A DNA stretch of 5,481 bases from an uncultured Eubacteriales bacterium (GCA_958405585.1 CATYEP010000132.1:1-5481); one strand, 5' to 3'. Shown: positions 1-5,481, counted from the first letter of the stretch. Notes: generated by a model from the letters alone, not told the origin. Numbers and translations are program-made.

Positions 1-296
1 GCCTGATGGTAGACGACATGATCGATACGGCAGGCACGATCTGCCAGGGCGCACAGGCGCTGATGGATCATGGTGCGAAGGAAGTTTACGCGGGGTGCAC
101 GCATGCTGTATTCAGCGGTCCTGCGATGGAGCGGCTGGAAAAGGCACCGATCAAGGAACTGGTGGTTCTGGATACGATCAATCTTCCTCCCGAAAAGAAG
201 CTGGACAAGATCTCCGTGATCTCTGTGGCGGATATTTTTGCGGCGGCGATTGAAAATGTTTATCTGGACAAACCGATGTCCAAGATTTACGACTAA
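1..296 (+). CDS. prs: Ribose-phosphate pyrophosphokinase, C-terminal part (5' end outside window)
   Basis: This cytoplasmic enzyme transfers pyrophosphate from ATP to ribose 5-phosphate, making PRPP for purine, pyrimidine, histidine, tryptophan and NAD synthesis. Only the last 97 residues are visible; bases 1-2 finish a codon begun outside, and the stop is TAA at 294-296. The identification rests on VDDMIDTAGTI near the window start, the PRPP/ribose-phosphate binding loop of the family. It is followed by the usual GAKEVYAGCTHAVFSGPA and IKELVVLDTI segments, and a tail of the expected length ending near SKIYD. The family is normally about 310-320 residues, so roughly the last third is here, and it looks intact. 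It lies 23 bases upstream of a small membrane-protein gene and in the same region as pth and mfd, as in many Firmicutes. The identification is secure; the promoter and start cannot be seen. Confidence 0.96.
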   Translation, partial: LMVDDMIDTAGTICQGAQALMDHGAKEVYAGCTHAVFSGPAMERLEKAPIKELVVLDTINLPPEKKLDKISVISVADIFAAAIENVYLDKPMSKIYD

Positions 297-304
297 TTCA
301 ACAG

Positions 305-316
305 AAGGAAGGAAAG
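305..316 (+). promoter_or_regulatory. Shine-Dalgarno site supporting the TTG start at 320
   Basis: The purine run AAGGAAGGAAAG lies just upstream of the TTG at 320. The AAGGA at 309-313 leaves six bases to the start codon, close to ideal spacing. There is no ATG, GTG or other TTG between the prs stop and 320 in this frame, and the first internal ATG (residue 27) would cut off the first membrane segment. The site therefore decides the start. Confidence 0.7.
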
Positions 317-319
317 AGC

Positions 320-754
320 TTGTTATCATCTTCGATAGTGATCCCTTGGCAGGTTTATCCTCTTCTGATTGCGTTTGTATTGCTTGCCGGCGCCACGATG
401 GCTCTGATGACTTTGATCGACAAGGACATGGAAAAGCGCGGGATCAGCAAAAGCGACCGTGTCATTTCCAAGTATTTAGGGTTCTGGCCGAGCGGGGTCA
501 TAAAGTATCTTAAGGAAAGCGGTCAGGACAAGAGCATTCCGTGTCCGTATTGCGGGCAGATCACTTCCGTAGCGATTCGATCGGGACAAAGGAAGTGTGT
601 ACATTGCAAAAAGGAGCTCACGGATAAACAAGTGAGCGGCGGGATCACGATCGACCGCTCGCCCGTGCAAAAGGCGATCAAGGTTTTGTACGTTGTTGCT
701 TGGTTGGCGGTGGTATTGCTGATTGTTTTTATTGTGCTGTTTATTCTGAAGTAA
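320..754 (+). CDS. Hypothetical membrane protein with two membrane segments and a zinc-ribbon-like CxxC...CxxC core
   Basis: I do not recognise a named family for this 144-residue protein. It begins at TTG behind a strong Shine-Dalgarno site. Residues about 12-32 (starting PLLIAFVLLAG) form a hydrophobic segment. Residues 33-119 are polar and carry CPYCG (Cys75, Cys78) and CVHC (Cys93, Cys96), a spacing typical of a small zinc ribbon. Residues about 121-143 form a second, very hydrophobic segment reaching almost to the C-terminus. The likely picture, by inference, is a membrane-anchored protein whose middle loop binds one zinc ion; orientation is unknown, though a zinc ribbon would fit the cytoplasmic side. 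It sits 23 bases after prs and 117 before pth, where Bacillus has ctc. It is not L25-like, and it is longer than Fin (a small zinc protein encoded between pth and mfd in Bacillus) and in a different slot. Function is unassigned. Confidence 0.85.
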   Translation: MLSSSIVIPWQVYPLLIAFVLLAGATMALMTLIDKDMEKRGISKSDRVISKYLGFWPSGVIKYLKESGQDKSIPCPYCGQITSVAIRSGQRKCVHCKKELTDKQVSGGITIDRSPVQKAIKVLYVVAWLAVVLLIVFIVLFILK

Positions 755-789
755 TTCGGACAGAAATTTACCATAATTATTCTGATTTT

Positions 790-813
790 GCCGCGTTTTG
801 AAAAAAACGCGGC
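790..813. repeat. Perfect 10-bp inverted repeat (hairpin) with a GAAA loop
   Basis: The arm GCCGCGTTTT (790-799) is the exact reverse complement of AAAACGCGGC (804-813), leaving the four-base loop GAAA. In RNA this is a stable stem with a GC-rich base and an A/U-rich top. No T run follows on the + strand (GTTCGCGCG comes next) and none follows on the - strand, so it does not look like a normal intrinsic terminator. It could be a leader structure, a 3' end-stabilising stem for the upstream message, or an intergenic repeat. Confidence 0.8.
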
Positions 814-841
814 GTTCGCGCGTTCAGAAAATATTAAATTT

Positions 842-856
842 GCGGCGGAAAGCCGC
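842..856. repeat. Short inverted repeat five bases upstream of the pth ribosome-binding site
   Basis: GCGGC (842-846) and GCCGC (852-856) form a 5-bp stem around the loop GGAAA; a U-G pair (841/857) can extend it to six. It ends about five bases before the pth Shine-Dalgarno site at 862. Both arms are also complementary to arms of the 790-813 hairpin, so the two structures can exchange partners. The match is short and could arise by chance in this GCG-rich DNA. Confidence 0.5.
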
Positions 857-861
857 GAGGC

Positions 862-869
862 AGGCGGAG
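862..869 (+). promoter_or_regulatory. Shine-Dalgarno site of pth
   Basis: AGGCGGAG lies directly before the ATG at 872. The AGGCGG part leaves four bases to the start and its GGAG two, so the spacing is short but usable. The site supports initiation at 872 rather than at the upstream in-frame TTG at 788, which has only T-rich sequence before it. Confidence 0.6.
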
Positions 870-871
870 TT

Positions 872-1438
872 ATGTTTTTGATCGTAGGGTTAGGGAATCC
901 CGAAAAAAAATACGAAACGACATTTCACAACATGGGATTTCTTGCCGTGGGCGAGGCGGCGGAAAAGCTGGGAGTCAAGTTTAAAAAGAAGGAATGCGAG
1001 GCGTCGGTAGCGGAAGCGTTCGTGGAAGGCGAAAAGGTGATCCTTGCGCGTCCTGTCACGTATATGAACGCGAGCGGCAGGGCGGTGAAACAGCTGATGG
1101 CAAAGTACAAGGTATCCCCGTCGGAACTTTTGGTGATCTACGATGATTTTGATCTTCCGAAGGGGAAATTGCGCATCCGTGCGTCCGGGAGTGCGGGTAC
1201 GCACAACGGGATGCGGAGCATTATCGGGGAGATCGGAACGGGGGAGTTTGCTCGTATCCGAGTGGGGATCAAAGATCCGGAGGTAAATATACCCATCATC
1301 AATTATGTTCTGGCGCAGATCCGTCAGGAGGATTATCCGCTGTTTGCGAAGGCGTGCGAAGACGCGGCGGACGCGGCGATCCGTTTTGCGAAGGGTGAGA
1401 GCATTGAGAACATTATGAATGCTTATAATAAGGGCTGA
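872..1438 (+). CDS. pth: Peptidyl-tRNA hydrolase
   Basis: Pth cleaves the ester bond of peptidyl-tRNAs that drop off ribosomes, freeing tRNA for reuse in the cytoplasm. From the ATG at 872 the protein has 188 residues, the usual family size, and opens with the canonical strand and loop LIVGLGNP (residues 3-10). An upstream TTG at 788 would add 28 atypical residues. Key residues are present: Asn9, catalytic His19 (in THE segment TTFHNMGF), Asn66 in PVTYMNASG, Asp91 in YDDFDLPKG, and Asn112 in GTHNGMRSI; the RIRVGI strand follows at 129-133. Two positions depart from the textbook signature: the Arg normally before the catalytic His (TRHN) is Phe18, and the Asp/Glu that usually closes that motif is Gly27. 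The catalytic set is intact, so the enzyme is probably active. It lies 32 bases before mfd in the same orientation, as in other Firmicutes. Confidence 0.97.
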   Translation: MFLIVGLGNPEKKYETTFHNMGFLAVGEAAEKLGVKFKKKECEASVAEAFVEGEKVILARPVTYMNASGRAVKQLMAKYKVSPSELLVIYDDFDLPKGKLRIRASGSAGTHNGMRSIIGEIGTGEFARIRVGIKDPEVNIPIINYVLAQIRQEDYPLFAKACEDAADAAIRFAKGESIENIMNAYNKG

Positions 1439-1455
1439 GCCGTTGGATAAAGAAC

Positions 1456-1464
1456 GGGAGAGAG
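1456..1464 (+). promoter_or_regulatory. Shine-Dalgarno site of mfd
   Basis: GGGAGAGAG lies 6-14 bases before the ATG at 1471. Its GGGAG part is ten bases away and the following AGAG is closer. It sits in the 32-base gap after the pth stop, which shows no terminator or promoter, consistent with co-transcription. Confidence 0.6.
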
Positions 1465-1470
1465 TGTAAT

Positions 1471-4400
1471 ATGCCGTCGAAATTTTTTCAATCCGAATAT
1501 TTGGGCAGCGAGTTTGTAGAACTTGCGCAGGATCTCCGCCTCGGCACGCCGACGGCGGTTTTCGGCGTGTCCGCGCCGATGAAAGGATTGCTTGCGGCGA
1601 GTTGTGTTTCCGACAGAATGGTGTATGTGGCGGACAATTCCCAGTCGGCGGCGCGGATGGCGGCGGAGATCGCAGGTTTTGCGGGCGAAGAAGTTGTGCT
1701 CCTGAATGCAAAGGATGAGGTGCTTCTTTACAAAGACGCCGTATCAAAAGACGCGCTGTACCGCCGTTTGGAAGCGATGTGGCGCATTCAGAACGGTGCG
1801 CGGCGCATTGTCTGTGACATAGAGAGCCTTGTGCAGCTGTTTCCGAAAAGGATGCGGTATCTGCGCCTGGAAGAGGGGGCGGATATTGAATTTACGCAGC
1901 TGGCGGCAGAACTCGTATCGTTGGGTTACACGCGCACGGCGGCGGTGGAAAACAAGGGGCAGTTTGCGCTCCGCGGTGATATTTTGGATATTTTCCCCGT
2001 TGGATCGGAAAACCCTGCACGGGTGGATTTTTTCGGAGATACGGTGGAAAAGATCAAGCCGTACAATTTTCTGACGGGTGAGCGTCTTGCGCAGACGAGC
2101 GTACTGGACGTTGTGGCGGCGACGGACGTCGAAATCGGTCAGGACGAAGTGAAGGGGATCCGTGACCGTCTGTTCGGGGAATTGCAGTCGTTCAAGGACG
2201 CGGCGGCGTATAACCGTGCGCAGTCGATTGCGGGCGAGCTTTCGGCAAAGCTGGAAAGCGGCGGCTTGTTCGGCGGGGCATCGTATTTATTGCCGCTTTT
2301 GAAAAATGCGGTGGATTTTCGCACATTTTTCGGGGACGCTCTCTATATTTTTGACGAATGCAAATTGATCGCGGACAAAGCGGATGCGCTATATAAGGAG
2401 CACGAGGAGCGGTATTGCGGCTTGCGGCGGGGCGGCGAAGTTTTTTCTTTCTGCAAAGACCAGTATATCGGCAGAGAAAGGCTGGAGGCAGCATTGCATG
2501 AAGTAAAGGCGGCGGCTTTTCAGACGTTTGCGGCAGGGACGCGCTTTTTTGAACCGCTGAAAGTTTATAATCTGCATTGTTCGCCGCTCGGAAAATATCT
2601 GAACAGTTTCCAGAATCTGGTCAATGACATCAAAAGCTGGCGCTCGAACGGATACCGTATCATGCTGTACTGCGGTACGGCGGCGCGTGCGGAAAAGATG
2701 CGTACGCTTTTGGATGACGAATATATTCCGCAGGTCAACTGCCCGTCGGCGCTGAGTGCTTTGCGCGGTATTGCGGTGCTGTCGGAAGAGCTGGAAAGCG
2801 GGCTGATCCTGCACGACCAGAAACTGGTCGTGATCGGTACGGGTGAGCTTTATACGAAGTCGGCGGTGCGAAAGCGGATCCGCCGCAAGCGGAACGATAT
2901 GTTCACGTCGCCCGAAGTGGGCGATTACGCGGTGCATGAAACGCACGGCATCGGTAAGATCACGGGCACGAAGAAAATCGAAACGACGGACGGTACGAAA
3001 GAATACATTGCGCTCGAGTATCGCGGCGGAGACGTTCTGTATGTGCCGGTCGAGCAGATGGATATTCTGTCGCGCTATATGGGCGAAGGGGAACCGTCGC
3101 TTTCGAAGATCGGCGGGGCAGAATTCGAAAAAGTCAAACAGCGCGTGAAGGCATCGCTGAAAGCGATGGCGTTTGATCTGAAAAAGCTGTATGCGGAACG
3201 GTCGGAAAAGCGCGGGTTTGTGTTTTCGCCGCACGAAGAGGAAATGGACGAGTTTGAATCCGCTTTTGAGTTCGAAGAGACGCCCGATCAGCTTTCATCG
3301 GTTGCGGAGATCAAGGAAGACATGTGCTCTTCCAAGGTGATGGATCGTCTTTTGTGCGGCGATGTCGGATACGGCAAGACGGAAGTGGCATTCCGTGCGG
3401 CGTATCTGTGTATTTTGAACGGAAAACAGGCGGCGCTGATGTGTCCGAACACGATCCTGTGCCAGCAGCATTTTGAAACGGCGAAAAAGCGTTTTGCGGA
3501 ATTTGGATTGCAGATAGATGTCCTGAACCGTTTCCGGACGGCACGCGAGCAGGAAGAAATCCTTGCGCGTCTGGCGTCGGGAAAGACAGATCTTGTGATC
3601 GGCACGCACAGACTGCTTTCGTCGGACGTGAAATTCAAAGACCTGGGACTGCTGATCTTGGACGAAGAACAGCGGTTCGGGGTGGAGCATAAAGAAAAGA
3701 TCAAGAACATGAAGAGCGATGTGGACTGTCTGACGATGACGGCTACGCCGATCCCGCGGACGCTGCACATGTCGCTGTCGGGGATACGGGACATCAGTAC
3801 GATCGATACGGCGCCGACCAATCGGTTGCCCGTGCAGACGTATGTGGTGGAGGAGACGGAAACGCTGATCCGCGACGCATGCCTGCGCGAGCTGGCGCGG
3901 GGCGGGCAGGTGTTTATTCTGTATAACCGCGTGGAGAGCATCTATTCGTTTGCGGCGAAGATCGGTCAGATCCTGCCGGAGGGAAAGATCTGTGTGGCGC
4001 ACGGAAGAATGGATAAGACGGTTCTGGAAAACGGGATCATGGGCTTTTACCGCGGGGAGACGAATGTTCTGATCTCGACGACGATCATTGAAAACGGGAT
4101 CGATCTTCCCAAGGCGAACACGTTGATCGTGATCGATGCGGATCGGCTGGGTATCTCGCAGCTGTATCAGCTGCGCGGCAGGGTCGGGCGCGGATCGATG
4201 TTGGCGCATGCGTATTTCACGTTCAAGCCGGAGAAAGTGATGACGGAAACGGCGAGCAAGCGCCTGCAGGCGATCATGGAGTTTACAGAACTGGGCAGCG
4301 GGTTTAAGATAGCGATGCGCGATCTGGAGATCCGCGGCGCGGGGAGCGTGCTGGGCAGGGAACAGCACGGTCATATGGATAAAGTCGGGTACGAGCTGTA

Positions 4401-4893
4401 CGCAAAGCTTTTGAAGGAAGAACTGACGGGCGAAGAGCAGTCGGTGGCGGAGCTGGATATCCATGCGGCGGCGTATATTCCGGAGAAGTATATCGAAGCG
4501 AGCGCGTCGAGGTTGGATTGTTATAAACAGATTGCGGAGATCAGGAGCGTGGCGGACTATAAACGTGTCTGTCTGTCGATGGAAGAAAATTACGGTACGA
4601 TCCCGCCGGAAGTACTGAATCTGCTTGTCATTGCAGTGTTGAAATCGTTTGCGGCGAAATTCAATATCCGCAAGATCAGCGTAAGCGGAAAGGGCGGGAG
4701 AATGGAACTTCCCTCGGTGAACGCACTGGCGGACGGGCGGCTTGCCGCGGCGCTGGAGCACTTCCCGCAACTTGCGAGACTGGAAATGTCGAGATGTCCC
4801 GCGATCGAATTTGCGGGCGGGGCGGATGCGCAGAAAGTCATGCTGAATATGACAAAATTCCTGAAATTTGCGGAGAATACGCCTGCTGCATGA
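1471..4893 (+). CDS. mfd: Transcription-repair coupling factor Mfd (complete)
   Basis: Mfd is a cytoplasmic ATP-driven DNA translocase. It pushes stalled RNA polymerase off damaged template strands and recruits UvrA for nucleotide excision repair. The 1140 residues match the family's usual length of about 1150. Domains in order: a UvrB-like N-terminal module (about 1-330) with QFALRGDILDIFP (164-176) and ARVDFFGD (183-190), the surface equivalent to UvrB's UvrA contact; a poorly conserved middle (about 340-475); the RNA-polymerase interacting CarD-like domain (about 483-536, VGDYAVHETHGIGK and DVLYVPVEQMD); and the superfamily 2 motor. Motor motifs are TPDQ (604-607), Walker A GDVGYGKT (630-637), DEEQ (731-734), TATPIPRTL (757-765), TTIIENGIDLP (870-880) and QLYQLRGRVGRG (897-908). 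The translocation motif, with IRGAGSVLG, covers about 938-980. The C-terminal TRCF domain (about 995-1100) regulates UvrA access. The start is the ATG behind GGGAGAGAG. No truncation or missing motor residue was seen; Phe552 replaces the Trp common in the linker after the CarD-like domain. Confidence 0.98.
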   Translation: MPSKFFQSEYLGSEFVELAQDLRLGTPTAVFGVSAPMKGLLAASCVSDRMVYVADNSQSAARMAAEIAGFAGEEVVLLNAKDEVLLYKDAVSKDALYRRLEAMWRIQNGARRIVCDIESLVQLFPKRMRYLRLEEGADIEFTQLAAELVSLGYTRTAAVENKGQFALRGDILDIFPVGSENPARVDFFGDTVEKIKPYNFLTGERLAQTSVLDVVAATDVEIGQDEVKGIRDRLFGELQSFKDAAAYNRAQSIAGELSAKLESGGLFGGASYLLPLLKNAVDFRTFFGDALYIFDECKLIADKADALYKEHEERYCGLRRGGEVFSFCKDQYIGRERLEAALHEVKAAAFQTFAAGTRFFEPLKVYNLHCSPLGKYLNSFQNLVNDIKSWRSNGYRIMLYCGTAARAEKMRTLLDDEYIPQVNCPSALSALRGIAVLSEELESGLILHDQKLVVIGTGELYTKSAVRKRIRRKRNDMFTSPEVGDYAVHETHGIGKITGTKKIETTDGTKEYIALEYRGGDVLYVPVEQMDILSRYMGEGEPSLSKIGGAEFEKVKQRVKASLKAMAFDLKKLYAERSEKRGFVFSPHEEEMDEFESAFEFEETPDQLSSVAEIKEDMCSSKVMDRLLCGDVGYGKTEVAFRAAYLCILNGKQAALMCPNTILCQQHFETAKKRFAEFGLQIDVLNRFRTAREQEEILARLASGKTDLVIGTHRLLSSDVKFKDLGLLILDEEQRFGVEHKEKIKNMKSDVDCLTMTATPIPRTLHMSLSGIRDISTIDTAPTNRLPVQTYVVEETETLIRDACLRELARGGQVFILYNRVESIYSFAAKIGQILPEGKICVAHGRMDKTVLENGIMGFYRGETNVLISTTIIENGIDLPKANTLIVIDADRLGISQLYQLRGRVGRGSMLAHAYFTFKPEKVMTETASKRLQAIMEFTELGSGFKIAMRDLEIRGAGSVLGREQHGHMDKVGYELYAKLLKEELTGEEQSVAELDIHAAAYIPEKYIEASASRLDCYKQIAEIRSVADYKRVCLSMEENYGTIPPEVLNLLVIAVLKSFAAKFNIRKISVSGKGGRMELPSVNALADGRLAAALEHFPQLARLEMSRCPAIEFAGGADAQKVMLNMTKFLKFAENTPAA

Positions 4894-4906
4894 AAAGGTA
4901 TAAATT

Positions 4907-4930
4907 TTTCATGAAATTCACATGAATTTC
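4907..4930. promoter_or_regulatory. Overlapping AT-rich palindromes, possible operator
   Basis: GAAATTCA (4913-4920) and TGAATTTC (4923-4930) are exact reverse complements separated by CA. A second perfect palindrome, TTTCATGAAA (4907-4916), overlaps its left half. Weaker outer symmetry adds ATTTTT (4904-4909) and AAAAAT (4933-4938). As RNA the stem is weak and lacks a following T tract in either direction, so a DNA-binding-protein site is the better reading. Its centre lies about 57 bases upstream of the predicted transcription start, a position where activators often bind. The regulator is unknown. Confidence 0.45.
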
Positions 4931-4942
4931 TTAAAAATACGA

Positions 4943-4971
4943 TTGCATTTCGCAGTAAAATAAGGTATAAT
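4943..4971 (+). promoter_or_regulatory. Sigma-A-type promoter for the lipoprotein gene
   Basis: The -10 box TATAAT (4966-4971) is a perfect consensus. A -35 element TTGCAT (4943-4948) keeps the important TTG and lies at the ideal 17-base spacing, although its last three bases do not match TTGACA. The surrounding DNA is AT-rich. Transcription should start near 4978, giving a leader of about 39 bases before the ATG at 5017. Confidence 0.75.
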
Positions 4972-5005
4972 AATCTATATTGCGACTCTAATAAATAAGG
5001 AACCC

Positions 5006-5009
5006 GGAG
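5006..5009 (+). promoter_or_regulatory. Shine-Dalgarno site that favours the first of two adjacent ATG codons
   Basis: GGAG lies seven bases before the ATG at 5017 and ten before the next in-frame ATG at 5020. The first spacing is nearer the optimum, so 5017 is preferred. The choice changes the signal peptide by a single Met and has no effect on the mature lipoprotein. Confidence 0.65.
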
Positions 5010-5016
5010 CAAATCA

Positions 5017-5481
5017 ATGATGAAGAAAAAAATCACAAAAATTATTTGCGCTTTGTTGTCGGCGGTGTTCGTGTTCGGAATGTTATCCGGCTGCGATCTT
5101 CTGGTATCCGATCCTGAGCGGGATATGAAGCAGGTGGTTGCGGAAGTAAACATCGGCAAAGACGAAGCTGCATTGGACAAGTCTTTTTCCGTATTGGGCG
5201 AGACATTGCAGGAAAGCACGAAATCGCAGATGGACAGCATTCTTTCCACGGATGAGATCTACAAGCAGGATCTTGTGGCGTACTTTTTAAGTTACGGTTA
5301 CAATTATATGTCGGACAGCAGCGGCTACGGTCAGGCATTTGAATCCGTTATGAGCGATCTTGTGAGCAGTAAACTGCAGTCGCAGTTTGCGATCCTGTAT
5401 TATCTGAATGCGGGCAAAGTGCTTGTGGATAAGGACAGTATCGACAACGAAGACGGGTATGTGGCAGATCCTGACGCGCCT
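5017..5481 (+). CDS. Lipoprotein, probably a SurA/PrsA-like foldase (3' end outside window)
   Basis: The frame opens with two adjacent ATG codons and stays open for 155 residues to the window edge. It begins with a classic lipoprotein signal: basic MMKKKITK, a hydrophobic stretch (about 9-22) and the lipobox LSGC with the lipidated Cys26. The product should be exported, cleaved before Cys26 and tethered to the outer face of the membrane. The mature start, with DPERDMKQVVAEVN (32-45), resembles the N-terminal chaperone region of SurA/PrsA-like lipoproteins of Clostridia. In those organisms a gene of this kind often follows mfd. After this the chain is polar, with Ser-, Gln- and Tyr-rich stretches (YFLSYGYNYM, FAILYYL) and likely helices. 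No parvulin-type prolyl isomerase domain is visible; it would lie beyond the window if present. Export as a lipoprotein is secure; the foldase role is an inference from context and a short resemblance. Confidence 0.85.
   Translation, partial: MMKKKITKIICALLSAVFVFGMLSGCDLLVSDPERDMKQVVAEVNIGKDEAALDKSFSVLGETLQESTKSQMDSILSTDEIYKQDLVAYFLSYGYNYMSDSSGYGQAFESVMSDLVSSKLQSQFAILYYLNAGKVLVDKDSIDNEDGYVADPDAP

Larger units (their letters stand above)
755..871 (+). other. Leader region of pth with structured inverted repeats, no clear promoter
   Basis: This 117-base gap begins AT-rich (755-789), then holds a perfect hairpin at 790-813, an AT-rich spacer and a second short hairpin at 842-856 just before the pth ribosome-binding site. 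I see no convincing -35/-10 pair. TTGAAA at 798-803 resembles a -35 box, but the sequence 17 bases further on is GC-rich. The frame of pth is open back to a TTG at 788, but nothing suggests that part is translated. Confidence 0.6.
4894..5016 (+). other. Regulatory gap between mfd and the lipoprotein gene
   Basis: This 123-base, very AT-rich gap contrasts with the GC-richer genes on both sides. It holds a palindromic block (4904-4938), a sigma-A-type promoter (4943-4971) and the ribosome-binding site of the next gene. No GC-rich hairpin followed by a T run is present, so I find no intrinsic terminator for the mfd transcript, and some read-through is likely. Confidence 0.7.

Noticed and set aside
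238..513. Open frame of 91 codons on the + strand overlapping the prs end and the small membrane-protein gene
   Set aside because: It overlaps both genes out of frame, has no fitting ribosome-binding site, and gives a Cys/Arg/Asp-rich product without a domain. The 320-754 frame explains the region better.
741..785. Nine-base direct repeat TTATTCTGA at 741-749 and 777-785
   Set aside because: It is a short AT-rich repeat with one copy inside a coding end; this is expected by chance and there is no third copy to suggest an array.
790..825. Intrinsic terminator after the small membrane-protein gene
   Set aside because: The stem is good, but the bases after it are GTTCGCGCG on the + strand, and AT-mixed without a T run on the - strand.
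798..837. Promoter for pth using TTGAAA (798-803) and TATTAA (832-837)
   Set aside because: The boxes are 28 bases apart, far from the 16-18 needed, and no better -10 box lies at the right distance.
788..871. N-terminal extension of pth from the TTG at 788
   Set aside because: The extra 28 residues run through both hairpins, have no Shine-Dalgarno site before them and do not match the family. The ATG at 872 gives the canonical N-terminus and length.
1439..1470. A fin-like gene between pth and mfd, as in Bacillus
   Set aside because: The gap is only 32 bases and holds just the mfd ribosome-binding site; there is no room for the gene.
890..1747. Open frame of 285 codons on the - strand across pth and the mfd start
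   Set aside because: It is antisense to two well-identified genes, spans their junction, is Arg/Pro/Ser-rich and shows no family motif.
2389..3234. Open frame of 281 codons on the - strand inside mfd
   Set aside because: It has the same antisense-shadow composition (Arg, His, Phe, Gln) and overlaps the conserved polymerase-binding domain coding region.
3295..4770. Long open frame of 491 codons on the - strand inside mfd
   Set aside because: It lies fully antisense to conserved motor motifs of mfd and is rich in Arg, His and Gln, as expected of an antisense shadow of GCG/CGC-biased codons. It has no recognisable domain.

Overview
This window is ordinary chromosomal housekeeping DNA. It most likely comes from a Gram-positive, Clostridia-like member of the Firmicutes, probably an uncultured gut or environmental lineage. 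The evidence is the gene order prs - small gene - pth - mfd - lipoprotein, which matches the conserved Firmicutes prs/pth/mfd neighbourhood, together with strong purine-rich Shine-Dalgarno sites, a lipobox-type lipoprotein and a consensus TATAAT promoter. Base composition is moderate with many GCG/CGC-type codons. No species can be named from the sequence alone. All supported genes lie on the + strand.

Layout: 1-296 is the 3' end of prs (ribose-phosphate pyrophosphokinase). 320-754 is a 144-residue protein with two membrane segments and a four-cysteine zinc-ribbon-like core, starting at TTG. In Bacillus this slot between prs and pth holds ctc (a ribosomal L25-type gene). 755-871 is a 117-base leader with two hairpin-forming inverted repeats that can also pair with each other. 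872-1438 is pth (peptidyl-tRNA hydrolase). 1471-4893 is a complete mfd (transcription-repair coupling factor). 4894-5016 is a regulatory gap with an overlapping AT-rich palindrome and a good sigma-A promoter. From 5017 to the window end is the start of a lipoprotein gene. Its position after mfd and its N-terminal character suggest a SurA/PrsA-like foldase, but the defining domain lies outside the window.

How it fits together: prs, the small membrane gene, pth and mfd are closely spaced (gaps of 23, 117 and 32 bases) with no convincing internal terminator or promoter, so read-through transcription is plausible. Their products supply PRPP for nucleotide synthesis, recycle peptidyl-tRNAs, and rescue RNA polymerase stalled at DNA damage. 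The lipoprotein gene appears to have its own promoter. I found no mobile element, CRISPR array, tRNA/rRNA gene, phage gene or defence system. The items most worth a second look are the unrecognised zinc-ribbon membrane protein, the structured pth leader and the palindrome upstream of the lipoprotein promoter.
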